From Jaminaea rosea (taxonomy: Eukaryota; Basidiomycota; Exobasidiomycetes; Microstromatales), in contig NW_020289988.1 of the NCBI RefSeq assembly GCF_003144245.1, forward strand, positions 434,001-498,000: 64,000 nt of DNA, read 5' to 3'. Positions 1-11,029 of this stretch are shown here, piece by piece (positions within the stretch are counted from its first letter, which is position 1; every line of letters starts with the position of its first letter). The position numbers were made by a program, and so were the translations under genes. Under the pieces are notes generated by a model, which was given only the letters and a program-made list of their open reading frames with translations, made no database searches and was not told the DNA's origin.

Positions 1-799
1 AGACGCCCTCGATGATGCCCGAGATGACGAGGAAGGTCCAGAAGAGGGCGAACAAGACGAGCTGGAGGGGCAACGTCTTGTGGAAGCGATCGAGTGGCTT
101 GAGAGCCTTGTGCAGCTTAGATGGCTTCGCAGTACCTCGCTTGGCGTCGTGAATGAGATGGCTCGCATCATCGAGGAGACGGTCGAGCTCCTTCGCATAC
201 GAGGTGACACTGAGCTGGCTCATGACGAAGCCCTGGCCATCAGCAGCAGAATGATGCCCGCGCATCACGAGAGCAGCATGAGCTCCCTGCGCATCACGGT
301 AGTTGTCGAGGATCGTCGCCTCCCACAACGGCTTGTCAAAGTCCCACGGCAGCGCTTCGACCTGGGCGATGTAATTGTCGAGCTCGACAGGCCCGGCAGG
401 CTCAGGCAGTCTCTTGAAGGCAACGTGGTTGCGGATATCAAATTGCATATCGGTCGTGAATTCAGATCCATGTAAGCGGCGGCCAGTATTGACGAGCTTG
501 GAGCGGTACTTGGGGAATTGATCGGTGAGCTTCCAAAACGAGTCGACGATAGCCTCGGTCGAGGGCTTCTCCTTGAGGGTATACGAGGCGACGCAGACAG
601 GATTGAACTCGTAGTGTGACAAGGCGAGCCACATGTTGTCGATGCCACCGATGGCTTCTCGCCGTGAGCGCACCTCGTCCTCTAGCCAGTCGCCGCAGGA
701 GAGGAGCTGACGCGACAGGGAGCCGCGTACGCCGCCCTTCCTAGCCTGAGCGTGCAGGTGCTCGTCAAGGCGATGCTCGACCGCATCGAGCCACGACAT
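1..799 (-). CDS. Wax ester synthase/diacylglycerol O-acyltransferase (WS/DGAT) family protein, 3' end outside the window
   Basis: The frame is open from an ATG at 799 to the left edge (about 266 codons) with no stop. The protein contains HHSAADGQG at about residues 182-190, which fits the HHxxxDG active-site motif of WS/DGAT enzymes. These transfer a fatty acyl group from acyl-CoA to a fatty alcohol or diacylglycerol to make wax esters or triacylglycerol. Upstream residues such as WDFDKPLWEATIL are also typical of the family's condensation-like fold. A hydrophobic stretch near residues 245-262 suggests a membrane-associated segment. The C-terminal half is missing because the window ends, not because the gene is visibly broken. 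It lies beyond the 3' end of the nitrate transporter, on the same strand and 324 bp away. I see no functional link to nitrate use. The family call is fairly firm; the true substrate is unknown. Confidence 0.82.
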   Translation of the reverse strand, partial: MSWLDAVEHRLDEHLHAQARKGGVRGSLSRQLLSCGDWLEDEVRSRREAIGGIDNMWLALSHYEFNPVCVASYTLKEKPSTEAIVDSFWKLTDQFPKYRSKLVNTGRRLHGSEFTTDMQFDIRNHVAFKRLPEPAGPVELDNYIAQVEALPWDFDKPLWEATILDNYRDAQGAHAALVMRGHHSAADGQGFVMSQLSVTSYAKELDRLLDDASHLIHDAKRGTAKPSKLHKALKPLDRFHKTLPLQLVLFALFWTFLVISGIIEGV

Positions 800-1123
800 G
801 GGAGATGACTCCTTGGAAGCCACTCTGCCGTTGCGAGCCTCCATGTCGGCGTTTGGTGAGGAAGAGAGGATGGCGGAGAGGACGGAATGGATGGATGGAT
901 GGACGGACGGACGTTCCGAATTGGCCCTCGACTGAATCGATGATCGAAGCCAAATCAGCTTCCCCGCATCGATTCATGCACGTCATCACGCGCCGGAGTC
1001 CGCGGAGGCAGATCGAGCGAGAGGCAGCGGGCAACGATCGGACGCAACGACGATTCCGAAGTCGATGGTATTCGAGATCTACTTCTACAATTTCTATCGT
1101 CTACACACGTGGGACGGGCCAGA
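800..1123. other. Gene-free stretch between the WS/DGAT gene and the nitrate transporter
   Basis: No gene is supported here. It should hold the promoter of the WS/DGAT gene (start at 799) and the 3' UTR of the nitrate transporter (stop at 1124). It contains the ATGG/ACGG microsatellite at 887-913 and one CCGCGGAG at 1000-1007, which resembles the reverse complement of the CTCCGHGG site described for the Aspergillus nitrate regulator NirA. A single match is weak evidence. Confidence 0.5.
887..913. repeat. ATGG/ACGG tetranucleotide microsatellite
   Basis: Four ATGG units are followed by three ACGG units (the last incomplete), in the non-coding stretch upstream of the WS/DGAT gene. Confidence 0.85.
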
Positions 1124-3027
1124 TCATGCAGCATCACCCATCGGTACCCAGGAAAAGAGGAGGATCCCAGCAATGTTTACCACGCCAGCGATCCAGAACT
1201 TGTTGCCCAGCGTGCGAGCGGCCTTGGTACCCGGCTGGGTCTTGAACAAGCCTGTGTAGCACAGACCGCCGACTGCTCCGCCTGATCCTACAAGGCCAGC
1301 CACGAAACCGATGTTGCGTGGACGCAGGTGAGAGTAGACGGAGTAGGCGCCTGCGTTGGCCACGAAACCCGTGGCCGCGATGCCGACGATGAAGCCTATG
1401 ACGCCGCCGATGGACTGGTGGGATGAGTGGTTGACGTACATGCCCAATCCTACCATGAGTAGGCCTTGCATGATGTTGGTCACGATCATGAGCATCACTT
1501 TGGCGCGCAGACCGTATCCGAGAGGCTTGTACTTGCTGTACAGCATGTCAGCGAAGACGCCGCCGGCAGGCCGGAAGATGAGATTGAGCAGACCGTACGT
1601 TGCGGCCGCGAAGGCGGCGTCTTCTGCAGTAAAAGTAGGGCCGCCGAAGAGACCGAAGAGGAGTTGCGGCAGGGCAGCATCCATTGCTGTCTCCAAACCA
1701 AAGGAGAGGAGGTACGAGACGGCGCAGAGCCAGACGCGCAAGTCGGTCAGCACTTGAACTGCCACCCGCGGCGTGAGCGGCTCGCTGACTGCCGTGTCGA
1801 CCTGATCGTACTTTTGACCAGGCTGCAGCTCAGAGAAGTCGGAGCCCTTGACTGGTGCCGCTGAGGTAAGCATCTTCTCGTTGCTGCCGCCATTCTCGCC
1901 ACCGGCCTGGTTGCGCATACGCTCCTGCTCTTGGACCTCATTGTGGTCGAGGTGTACAGCGCGGCCAGCAGCGACCTCGTAAGCCGTGCCTGCAAGCTGG
2001 TGGCGCTGTGACCATTTGCCGGCCGGGTGATCCTTGCCAAAGATCATGATGACGGCGGCGGTGACGAAGAGCAGAGGGACGGGAAGGACGACGAAGGAGA
2101 GGCGCCAGGCCATCCCTTGCGTGTAGCCCGATTTGCGGAGGCGCTCGTAGAGGCCGATCATGACCTGCGCGCGCAAGAAGATAGGGTCATTCAGTATGAA
2201 GCGAGTAGGGTGAGGGTCTCGCGCGTGGGACTCACAGCAGGTGTCACTCCGCCACCCATGTTTCCCCAACCTCCGGAGAAAGCATTGGCCGTACCGACAA
2301 TGTTCTTATCAAAGAAGGTTGTAGTCCACGACTGACAAGGCACGAAAGTTCCACCAAGGATTGAGATGAAGAAGCGGATCGCCTTGAGGGAGGGCAAGTG
2401 GTGGACGACGGGCATGAGCGCGGTAGGGATGGCGCCCATGCAAAGCAGGATGGCCATGACCTTGCGCGGGCCGTAGCGATCAATAGCGTATCCGGCGATG
2501 ACGCGAACAAAGGCGGTGCCTCCGAGAGAGGCCAAGTTGGAGTCGGCCACTTGGGCGGGCGTAAGCTTGAGGTCGACCTTGATTGCCTCGGTCATGAGAG
2601 CGGCCGCGGCGAACCAGCCGAAGAAGGCGACGAAGAAGCCTGCGCGGCAGCGAGAGGAATAGGTGTGGGCCGGTTAGCACTCGCGATTGTAAACTAGGGA
2701 GTCCAGTCTTCGCGACTCACCCAGCGTCGCGAGCCAGAACTGAGTTGAGTAGGTGTCCCAGAAGCGAAGGATGGGGAAGGTGTGCGACTTGCCATTGATA
2801 GGGTTGACGACGGCCGGCTGGTAGAGGGAGCTCCATCGGAAGGCGTAGTAGCCAGCTTGGGCTCGCCTCTGACTGTCAGAGACGTAGCCTTCAACGGTTA
2901 CCGCACCTGTTGTGCCTCGAGGCTGGTCGGGACTTGGCGAGCTGTTGCCCGACGCCTTCTCATCGACGTTGATGTCGTCTTCAGGGGCGTAAGCCGGAGC
3001 AGGTTGCTGCTGTGATGAAGGCGACAT
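1124..3027 (-). CDS. nrt2: High-affinity nitrate transporter (NRT2/NNP family, major facilitator superfamily)
   Basis: Three exons (3027-2721, 2639-2236, 2164-1124) join to 583 aa; introns at 2640-2720 and 2165-2235 are GTGAGT...CAG. The protein is a 12-helix MFS carrier of the nitrate/nitrite porter family, which imports nitrate with protons across the plasma membrane. Family glycine-rich signatures are visible: GGWGNMGGGVTPA in the fifth-helix region and GLVGSGGAVGGL in the eleventh. A hydrophilic loop of roughly 90 residues lies between helices 6 and 7, as in fungal NrtA/CrnA. The gene is divergent from nitrite reductase across a 943-bp promoter region and forms one end of the three-gene assimilation cluster. 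The product is clear; the gene symbol follows basidiomycete usage. Confidence 0.93.
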
Positions 3028-3970
3028 GGCGAGATGTGGGGGCTGGGGATGAGAAATGAGATGCTTGTGGCGTTCAAGTCCTTATAGGAAGGAAGGACGT
3101 CGCGAAGGGAGCGCGAAGAAAGCGCGCTTCGTGTGGTCGCTCAAGCTGTCATCTGCGCAAATGTCTGCGCATGACTTGATCGATTGCAGCCCGTGCCGGC
3201 CATTGATCATCCATCACCTCTTTCAGAGGCCGTTGGCGTGAGAAGCGGGACCCTAGTTGGGCTAGACCTTGCGTCCCGTCTTCGAGCGCCTCAACGATTG
3301 CTCTCATGCTCCTCGTCGTAGATTGTCCTCTGCCTCTGCCGTGCTACCTGCCTCTGCCATGCTTCCTGCCTCTGCCATGCTTCCTGCTCTCTTCAATCGT
3401 CGTCCGCCGAGACTCGCAGCAGTTGCTCCGCTATCACAAGTCGCCCTTGCGTTTGTGACTGAGGTCACCGCGTCCCCCGTGGTCGCCACGGTTTCGTCGC
3501 GGTATCGAGAGAGATAAGAGCGTGGTGAGAGAGAGCCACACTGTGAGAGAGACGCGGCTGCGCCCTGGGTTGCGCCGGCTCGGCTGCAGCGGCTGCGCCC
3601 GATTCGAGTCGACAGCTCGATGAAATGGCCGGCGGCAAGGAAGTGCGAGGCGCGTTGTGTTCCTCCGCCTTTCCTTATCGCAGCAATTTCCAATCCAAGT
3701 TCAAACGACACCATTGCCACGCTGCGCCAGGTGAGATGAGCGCCGAGCTTGGCAACGAGGGTAGCGCATTGAGGGTGGGGGCCCTCGATCACTTCTCACG
3801 GTGAGGCGCGGGGGAGCAGACACCGCGAGACACAAGAGATAGGAACCGTGATCGGAACATGGCAGGCATTTCGAGCTAAGGGATGAGGGGCAAGCGGGGA
3901 TGCTTTGAAACGTCGTGTCGAGATTGCATCCCTTTCCTCTTCGCCACCACTCACCTCGTCACATTCCAAC
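3028..3970. promoter_or_regulatory. Divergent promoter region of nitrate transporter and nitrite reductase with GATA-type sites
   Basis: This 943-bp non-coding stretch separates the two divergent starts. Sites fitting WGATAR occur at 3431-3436 (CTATCA, reverse strand), 3512-3517 (AGATAA) and 3837-3842 (AGATAG). In other fungi such sites bind AreA/Nit2-type GATA activators that relieve nitrogen catabolite repression, so the placement is plausible. Three matches is only slightly above chance for this length. Confidence 0.45.
3329..3389. repeat. 18-bp tandem repeat in the nitrate divergent promoter
   Basis: Two identical 18-bp copies, 3347-3364 and 3365-3382 (CCTGCCTCTGCCATGCTT), are flanked by a degenerate copy before and a partial one after. 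They sit in the middle of the divergent promoter. Confidence 0.85.
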
Positions 3971-6900
3971 ATGGCTCCCATTGCGACTGGCCAATACTCT
4001 GAGGCGTCGTCCTCGTCATCACCATCACCCTCAGCCTCGCCAAAGAAGCGATGCGTCGTAGTTGGCTTTGGCATGGTGGGTGTCAGCTTCGTCGAGAAGC
4101 TGCTCAAGTACGATCTTGAAGGGCAGCGCGATCAATGGGAGGTTACAGTGTGAGTGTCGTACGACCCCCAGAAGAACGACCGCTCTTCGATCATCGTTCG
4201 CTCACACCGCTTGCGCAACAGTATCGGCGAAGAGCCTCACATCGCCTACAACCGAGTTGGACTCACCACCTATTTTGAACAGCGCAATGTCGAAGCACTC
4301 TACCTGAACCCTCTCGAATGGTACTCATCACACACGCCCGGCAAGCTTGCATATCACACCTCGGACCCCGTCGTCTCCATCCTCTCTGACAAGAAGGAAG
4401 TCCTGACCGCCAAGGGCCTTACTATACCGTACGACGTCTGCGTGCTCGCCACTGGCAGTGATGCAGCGCTACCTCCCTACGTCACGAAAGACCGCTTCCA
4501 CCGCACGCAAGGCGCATTCGTCTACCGCAATCTTGCCGACCTCGATGCCATGATCAGCTACTCCGAGAAGAAGAAGATCAAGAGAGCGGCTGTAGTCGGG
4601 GGTGGTCTTCTGGGTCTGGAAGCGGCACACGCGCTCTTGAACCTCGAGACCGTTGACCAAGCAGTCATCGTCGAGCGCAACAACTGGTGTCTGTCCCGTC
4701 AGCTCGACGCAGAGGGCGGTACCCTCGTGCTCGAGAAGGTCAAGGCACTTGGTGTTGAGGTGCTCCTCCGAGCTCGCGTCAAAGATCTCATCACTACCGC
4801 CAAGGAAGACGGCAGCGACGTGCTCACGGGCATTGCTCTTGAGAGTGGAGAGCCGTACGACCTCGACATGATCGTCTTTGCAGTCGGTATCAAGCCGCGG
4901 GATGAGCTTTCCAAATCGACTGGCCTGGAGGTGTCGCCTCGAGGAGGCTTCACCGTCACAGATCATCTTCAAACCAATCTCCCTGACGTCTACGCCATCG
5001 GGGAGGCTGCAAGCTACAAGGGCGAGACGTATGGTCTCATCGCTCCCGGCGTCGAGATGGCCGACGTCCTCGCCTTCAACCTTACGGAGGGCCCTCATCA
5101 CGCCCTGCGATCCATGACCCCGCCGGACCTGTCCACCAAGCTGAAGCTGATGGGTGTCGACGTCGCCTCGTTTGGCGACTTCTTTGCGGATCAGGGCAAA
5201 ATCACGCGACCACTTCCCAAGGAGAGAGGCACGAAGCGCGACGAGTCGACACCGCCCAAGGTCAAGGCCCTCACGTACCGAGACCCCTTTTCAGACCACT
5301 ACAAGAAGTACATCTTCACCGAGGACGGCAAGTACCTCCTCGGCGGCATGATGGTCGGCGACTGCAAAGACTACGTCAAGCTGGTCAGCATTTGCAACAA
5401 GCAGAAGGCCCTCGAGATCCCTCCATCGCAGCTCATCCTCGGCGCCAAGAAGGAAGGCGAGGAAGAGGGAGACGATCTCGATGATGATGCGCAAGTGTGC
5501 TCGTGCCATAACACCAGCAAGGGCGACATCGTCAAGAAGGTCAAGGACGGCTGCCGTGCCTTTGGCGAGATTAAGAGCACGACGAAGTGTGGCACAGGCT
5601 GTGGTGGATGCGTGCCCCTTGCTACTTCCATCTTCAACAAGGCAATGAAGGATGCAGGAGCAGAGGTGTCCAACGCTCTCTGCCCTCACTTTAAGCAGTC
5701 TCGCCCTGACCTCTACACGATTGTCAAGTTCAAGAAGCTCAAGACCTTCCGCGACGTCATGGAGTCGGTGGGCAAGAAGCCGGACAGCCTAGGCTGCGAG
5801 GTGTGCCGACCGGCCGTCGGGTCTATTCTCTCGCTGCTGTACAACGAGTGGATCATGGCGCCGCAACTCCGTCAGACGCAAGATACCAACGATCGTTTCA
5901 TGGCCAATTTGCAGCGCGACGGGTCGTACTCGGTCGTGCCTCGCCTCGTAGCGGGAGAGGTGACGCCGTATCAGCTCAAGGTGCTTGGAGAAGTCGCCGA
6001 AGATTTCTCGCTCTACTCAAAGATCACGGGAGGGCAGAGGATCGACCTTTTCGGAGCGAAGAAGCAAGACCTTCCCGCTATTTGGGAGAGGTTGGTCGCA
6101 GCAGGGTTCCAGACTGGCCAAGCATACGGCAAGTCCCTCCGTACCGTCAAGAGCTGCGTCGGCTCAACGTGGTGCCGTTTCGGTGTGGGCGATTCGGTAG
6201 GACTAGCCGTCGAGCTCGAGCAGCGCTACAAGGGCATCCGCGCCCCGCATAAGTTCAAAGGCGGTATGTCGGGATGCGTACGAGAGTGCGCCGAAGCTCA
6301 GAGCAAGGACTTCGGTGTCATCGCAACGCCCAAGGGCTGGAATGTCTACGTCGGCGGCAATGGCGGTGCCAAGCCTCGACACGCGGACCTCCTCGCCGAA
6401 GACGTGCCCAAAGCCATGGCCGTCAAGCTCATCGACCGCTTCCTCATCCTCTACGCGCGTTCGGCCGACAAGCTCATGCGAACAGCACGCTGGATCGAGG
6501 CCTACCCGGGCGGCATCAAGGAGCTGCGCGAGGTCATTGTCAAGGACAAGCTGGGCATCTGTAAGGAGCTCGAGGACGAGATGGATGAGCTGGTTGGCAC
6601 CTTCCATTGCGAGTGGACGGAGACGGTCAAGAATCCGGAGAGGCGCAAGGTCTTCCGCCAATTCGTCAACACCGAGGAGACTCAAGAGGTGTCTGAGAAG
6701 ATCGTTCAGCGTTCTCAGCGTCGTCCTGCCGACTGGCCGGAGTCTGCTCCACCGCTCAAATTCGACGTCAATGACATTGTGCAAACGGCGACGTGGGAAT
6801 GGCGCAAGGTGTGCAAGTACGCCGACCTCGACCCGTCGCAAGATGCCACATCGTCAGCCGTCGTCAAATACGGCGACACGCAGATTGCCATCTTTTCAAT

Positions 6901-7381
6901 TCCTGGTCGAGGGCTCAGGGCATCGCAGAACATGTGCCCGCATAGGCGCGCTTTCGTCCTTGCCGACGGTCTGATTGGCGAGGACTCTCAGGGGCGGGAC
7001 TACATCTCTTGCCCGTTGCACAAGCGCAACTACACGCTTTCGCACAAAGTCGAAGAGGACGGTGGGCACTGTAATGACCCAGACTACCAGATTATGACAT
7101 TCGAGGCCAAGGTGGATGAGGAAGGGGACGTGGTACTGCGACTGCCCGACAGCGATTCGCTCGACGCTGTTCTCTCGACGACAAAGTGGATGTTGCGCAA
7201 GGCCAAGGAAGAGTCGGACATTCTGGCTCAGGATGCCAAGGGCTCATCAATCGAGATCGAAGGGCCGAGCAAGGTGGTAGAGAAGGAGGCTCAAAACGCC
7301 CAGCGGGCGAGGCGTGGGCTGGCCGAGGTGAGCGAGAAGCAGCAGAAGGCATCGTGCGGAGAGACTTCGTTGGATTGGTAA
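3971..7381 (+). CDS. nir1: Assimilatory nitrite reductase [NAD(P)H]
   Basis: Two exons (3971-4149 and 4222-7381; intron GTGAGT...CAG) give 1112 aa. The enzyme reduces nitrite to ammonium in the cytosol using NAD(P)H, FAD, an iron-sulfur cluster and siroheme. Domains in order are: an FAD/NAD(P) disulfide-reductase fold (about 30-370) with a GFGMVG dinucleotide motif; a BFD-like [2Fe-2S] domain (CSCHNT near 485, CGTGCGGC near 516); ferredoxin-like halves; the siroheme/4Fe-4S site with CVGSTWC near 704 and CVREC near 745; and a C-terminal Rieske-type domain (CPHRR near 963, CPLHKR near 989), as is usual for fungal nitrite reductases. Splicing restores VTVIGEEPHIAYNR across the junction, which supports the intron. 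It lies in tandem 606 bp upstream of nitrate reductase. Confidence 0.96.
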
Positions 7382-7987
7382 CAGGGCGTGTGAAATGCGA
7401 TCAGACCCTTGGCTCCTCGTTGTACGTGGATTTGTTACGTGGATTCGTTATCTCATTGGAATACAGAAGAGCGCGAACAACGCGAGCCAGTAGCCTATCT
7501 ATGCAGGGGCGGCGGCGGCTGGCCGGCCGGCGTTTAAATTGAGACGAGCAGCGCAGCGGCAGCGGCAGTGGTGCAGCGTGCAGCCAGTCTGGCGTGCGAC
7601 GATTCGGCTCTCTTTCAAAGGCCGGCAACTCTCTGCGACGACACTAGACGAAGATGTGCTATCTCTGACGCGCGCCACTATCTCCACCACCACGACGACG
7701 ACGGGTGTACGTACGCTGCAATGCTTGGACGGCAAGTCGCAGATAGATGACAAGGGGTTGTGTCGTTACGTGCGTGTGGGGGCGACAATGGACGAGGGCT
7801 TGCCGATTTCGAATGTGCCGTTGCGAGAGGGGTGAAGAGCTTTCAGGGAGGCGCGAGCGGGCCGCTTTGCCACGGGAGAGGAGGGGCGTGCTGTGTGGGG
7901 AGCTTAGCTTGCAGGAGAGAGCGTAACAAGAAAGCTGGAAGAATGTCGTCTGCCTTTTTGTCCACCTCATCGTAACGCTTCACGACG
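7382..7987. promoter_or_regulatory. Nitrate reductase promoter region with a cluster of GATA-type sites
   Basis: This 606-bp stretch between the nitrite reductase stop and the nitrate reductase start has five WGATAR matches on either strand: 7448-7453 (TTATCT), 7495-7500 (CTATCT), 7659-7664 (CTATCT), 7678-7683 (CTATCT) and 7741-7746 (AGATAG). About one is expected by chance. In ascomycetes, clustered GATA sites upstream of niaD bind AreA/Nit2; the same role here is inferred. Confidence 0.55.
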
Positions 7988-10985
7988 ATGACCGTTGCCA
8001 TCACGCCCAGCTCGTCGTCATCATCATCACCACCCATGACTGCCAGCCCTACGCCGGCGCGCTCTAGGGCGACCTCGTCCTCTTCCGGCTCGTCAGGCTC
8101 AGGCTCAGGCTCGGCCTCGAGCTCCCACTACGCTCGCTCAACGACTTCAAGTGGCGCTTCTCTCTCTGCCGTTACCCCTGCGGAGGAAGCAGAGCCTGAA
8201 TTCAACGAGTCGTCCTACACCAAGCAGCACCCGCCCATCCCTGCTGAACCTGCCATCTCCCAGCTAGGCATCGACGCTGGCACGCCCGACGCCTGGGTGG
8301 CCCGCGATCAACGCCAGGTGCGTCTGACAGGCAAGCATCCGCTCAACTGCGAGCCCGCGCTCGCCGACCTCTGGAATGCCGGATGGCTCACACCACAAGC
8401 ACTCTTTTACGTGCGCACTCATGGTGCAACGCCACGTGTCAGCGCCCAAGAGGCCAAGGATTGGAAGCTTCAGATTCATGGTCTAGTCGAACGTGAGATG
8501 AGCTTTACCATCGATGACTTGAAGCGCTTGTTCCCCACGGTGTCGGTGCCGGTCACGCTCGTGTGCGCAGGTAACCGCCGCAAAGAGCAGTAAGTGCGCA
8601 TGCGAAGAGAGAGTCGTATGGGCGACGTTGACCACCGCACCGTTCACCATCACAGGAACATGGTAGCCAAGGGCCTCGGTTTCAACTGGGGAGCTGCCGG
8701 CGTGTCAAACGGTATCTTCACGGGCGTGTACTTGGCCGACGTGCTCGAATACTGCAAGCCCATTAGACCCATTGGCGCCTTCCCCTACGACCGTCACGTG
8801 CCCGGTCGCGCACGGCACGTCATCTTCGAAGGGTGCGATGAGCTGCCCAAGGGCAAATACGGCACATCTCAGCGCCTCGTCTGGGCCAAAGATCGCAGCA
8901 AGTCGATGCTCCTTGCGTGGGGACTCAACGGCGAGCCACTCAGCCCAGACCATGGCTTCCCTTTGCGACTCGTAGTACCCGGCCAGATCGGCGGTCGAAT
9001 GGTCAAGTGGCTCAATCGCATCGAAGTGAGCGACCAAGAGTCTCAGCACCATCTTCATTTCCACGACAACAAGGTTCTGCCCGCTGGCGTGTCCGCCGAC
9101 GAGGCTCGATCTGAAGAGGGCTTGCACTGGTGGAAGGACCCAAAGTACATCATCAACGACCTCAACACCAATGCGGCGGTGACTGTACCGAACCATGACG
9201 ACTGTATTGATGTCGCAGAGGGTGCCATGACCAAGGTGCAGGGCTACGCATACGCCGGTGGCGGGAGGAGGGTCAATCGCATCGAACTGTCCCTGGATGA
9301 TGGCCAGACATGGGAGTACCCGGCGAAGCTCATCTACCCGGAGGACTCGTATCGCGAGAGCCCAATTCGCGGTCATCCCTACTTTGGCGACCTCGACTTG
9401 AGCGAGACGGAGATGTCATTCTGCTGGTGAGCCGATGCGGTTGACCGAAGGCCCAGCGTCGTTTTCGAAGCTGACCACATCTTCTCGCGCACGCAGGTGC
9501 TTCTGGGAGTTTGAGATCAGCACCGAGCGACTGCGGGACTCTGCCGCAGGCTGCATCACGTTACGCGCCACGGACGAGTCGCTCCATACGATGCCTGACC
9601 GTCTGATCTGGAACGCGTACGGCATGATGAACAACTGCATGTTCCGCGTCGCCATTCACCACGACGAGGCCACGAACAAGCTGCGCTTCGAGCACCCAAC
9701 ACAGCCTGGCACGCAGAGTGGCGGCTGGATGGCTCGCCTCACAGAGGAAGGGCAAGACCCCAAATACCCCGTTTTCAAGGCTGCCGCTGGCTCGGCATCG
9801 AAGAGCAACAGCGCGCCTCCCCCGCCCAAGGTGGACGTGCGCACACTCATGGAGGACCCGGCCAAGTCTACGCACATCGTGAGCGCGGAGGAGTTTCGCG
9901 AGCACGCAAATGAGCACTCGCCCTGGTTCGTCGTCAACGGGCACGTCTACGACGGCACGCCCTTCCTCAAGGAGCACCCTGGTGGCGGGGAGAGCATCAC
10001 CCTCGTTGCAGGGGAGGACGCCACGGAAGACTTCATGGCCATCCACTCGCTCGACGCCAAGCGACGGATGTTGGGCTTTCACATCGGCAAGCTGGCAGAT
10101 GGAGCGCTGGACCATCAAGCTAACGCAGAGAGTCTCGTTCCCAACGAGGCGGCGACTTTCCTTAACCCCAAGGCATGGAAGAACAGCAAGCTCGTCTCGC
10201 GCACCGTCATCTCTCACGACTCGCGCATCCTGCGCTTTGCTCTGGACCACGAGGATCAGACGCTCGGCTTGCCCATCGGGCAGCACGTCTACCTCCGCAT
10301 AAAGGACAAAGAGGGCAACGTTGTCGTGCAACGCGCCTACACGCCCTTCTCAGGCAATGAGCTGCGCGGCTTTGTGGATATCCTGATCAAGGTCTATCAG
10401 CCCACGGCGCAGTTCGCGACTGGAGGAAAGATGACGATGCTCCTCGAGAAGATGGAGGAGGGCGTTGACTCGCTGGAGATGAAGGGTCCGCTCGGTGGGT
10501 TCACTTTCCTCGGTGACAGCACGGTACGATGGCGCGGCCAGGAGCGCAAAGTGCGCAAGCTGGCACTCATTTGCGGCGGATCCGGTATCACGCCCATCTG
10601 GTCGACGATCAAGGGTCTGGTCGAGTGCGGAAATTCAGCCGAGACGGAGTGCTGGCTCCTCAACGGCAACCGTACAGAGGCGGACATCCTTGCGCGCACA
10701 CAGATCGATGAGCTTCAGCAGCGCTTCCGTGGCAGTGGGAGACGCTTCGATCTCTGGCACGTACTGTCGGGTCAATGCGCTGATGACTGGGCGGGCGGTA
10801 AAGGTCGTGTAAATGTGGATCTGATGCGCAAGCATCTCCCACCACCTCCGCCTGTCCGCGGCGAGGGTGACGAGCTCGAGGACACCTTGGCGCTCGTCTG
10901 TGGGCCGCCGGCGATGGAGGAGGCAGTCAAGAAGGGATTGGCAGAGATTGGGTGGGACGTTCCGAATACTGTCGTGTTCTTCTAG
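7988..10985 (+). CDS. nar1: Assimilatory nitrate reductase [NAD(P)H]
   Basis: Three exons (7988-8589, 8656-9426, 9497-10985) encode 953 aa. The enzyme reduces nitrate to nitrite in the cytosol, passing electrons from NAD(P)H through FAD and heme b to a molybdenum cofactor. Visible parts are: a low-complexity Ser/Gly-rich N-terminus; the molybdopterin (sulfite-oxidase-like) domain with the conserved CAGNRR segment near 195, where the cofactor-ligating Cys lies; the dimerisation domain; a cytochrome b5 domain with heme motif EHPGGGES near 614; and a cytochrome b5 reductase-type FAD/NAD domain (RAYTPFSG near 737, CGPPAMEEAV near 925). Both splice junctions rebuild conserved sequence (RRKEQNMVAKG; SFCWCFWEF). 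The gene ends 44 bp from the convergent MSH1 stop. Confidence 0.96.
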
Positions 10986-11029
10986 ATTGTGTACGATGCG
11001 CGATGCGATTAAAGATTAGCGTGCCCATA

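Noticed and set aside
9561-10331. A 256-codon open frame on the minus strand opposite nitrate reductase
   Set aside because: It lies wholly antisense to well-conserved enzyme sequence, shows no family features, and is explained by GC-rich codon use.
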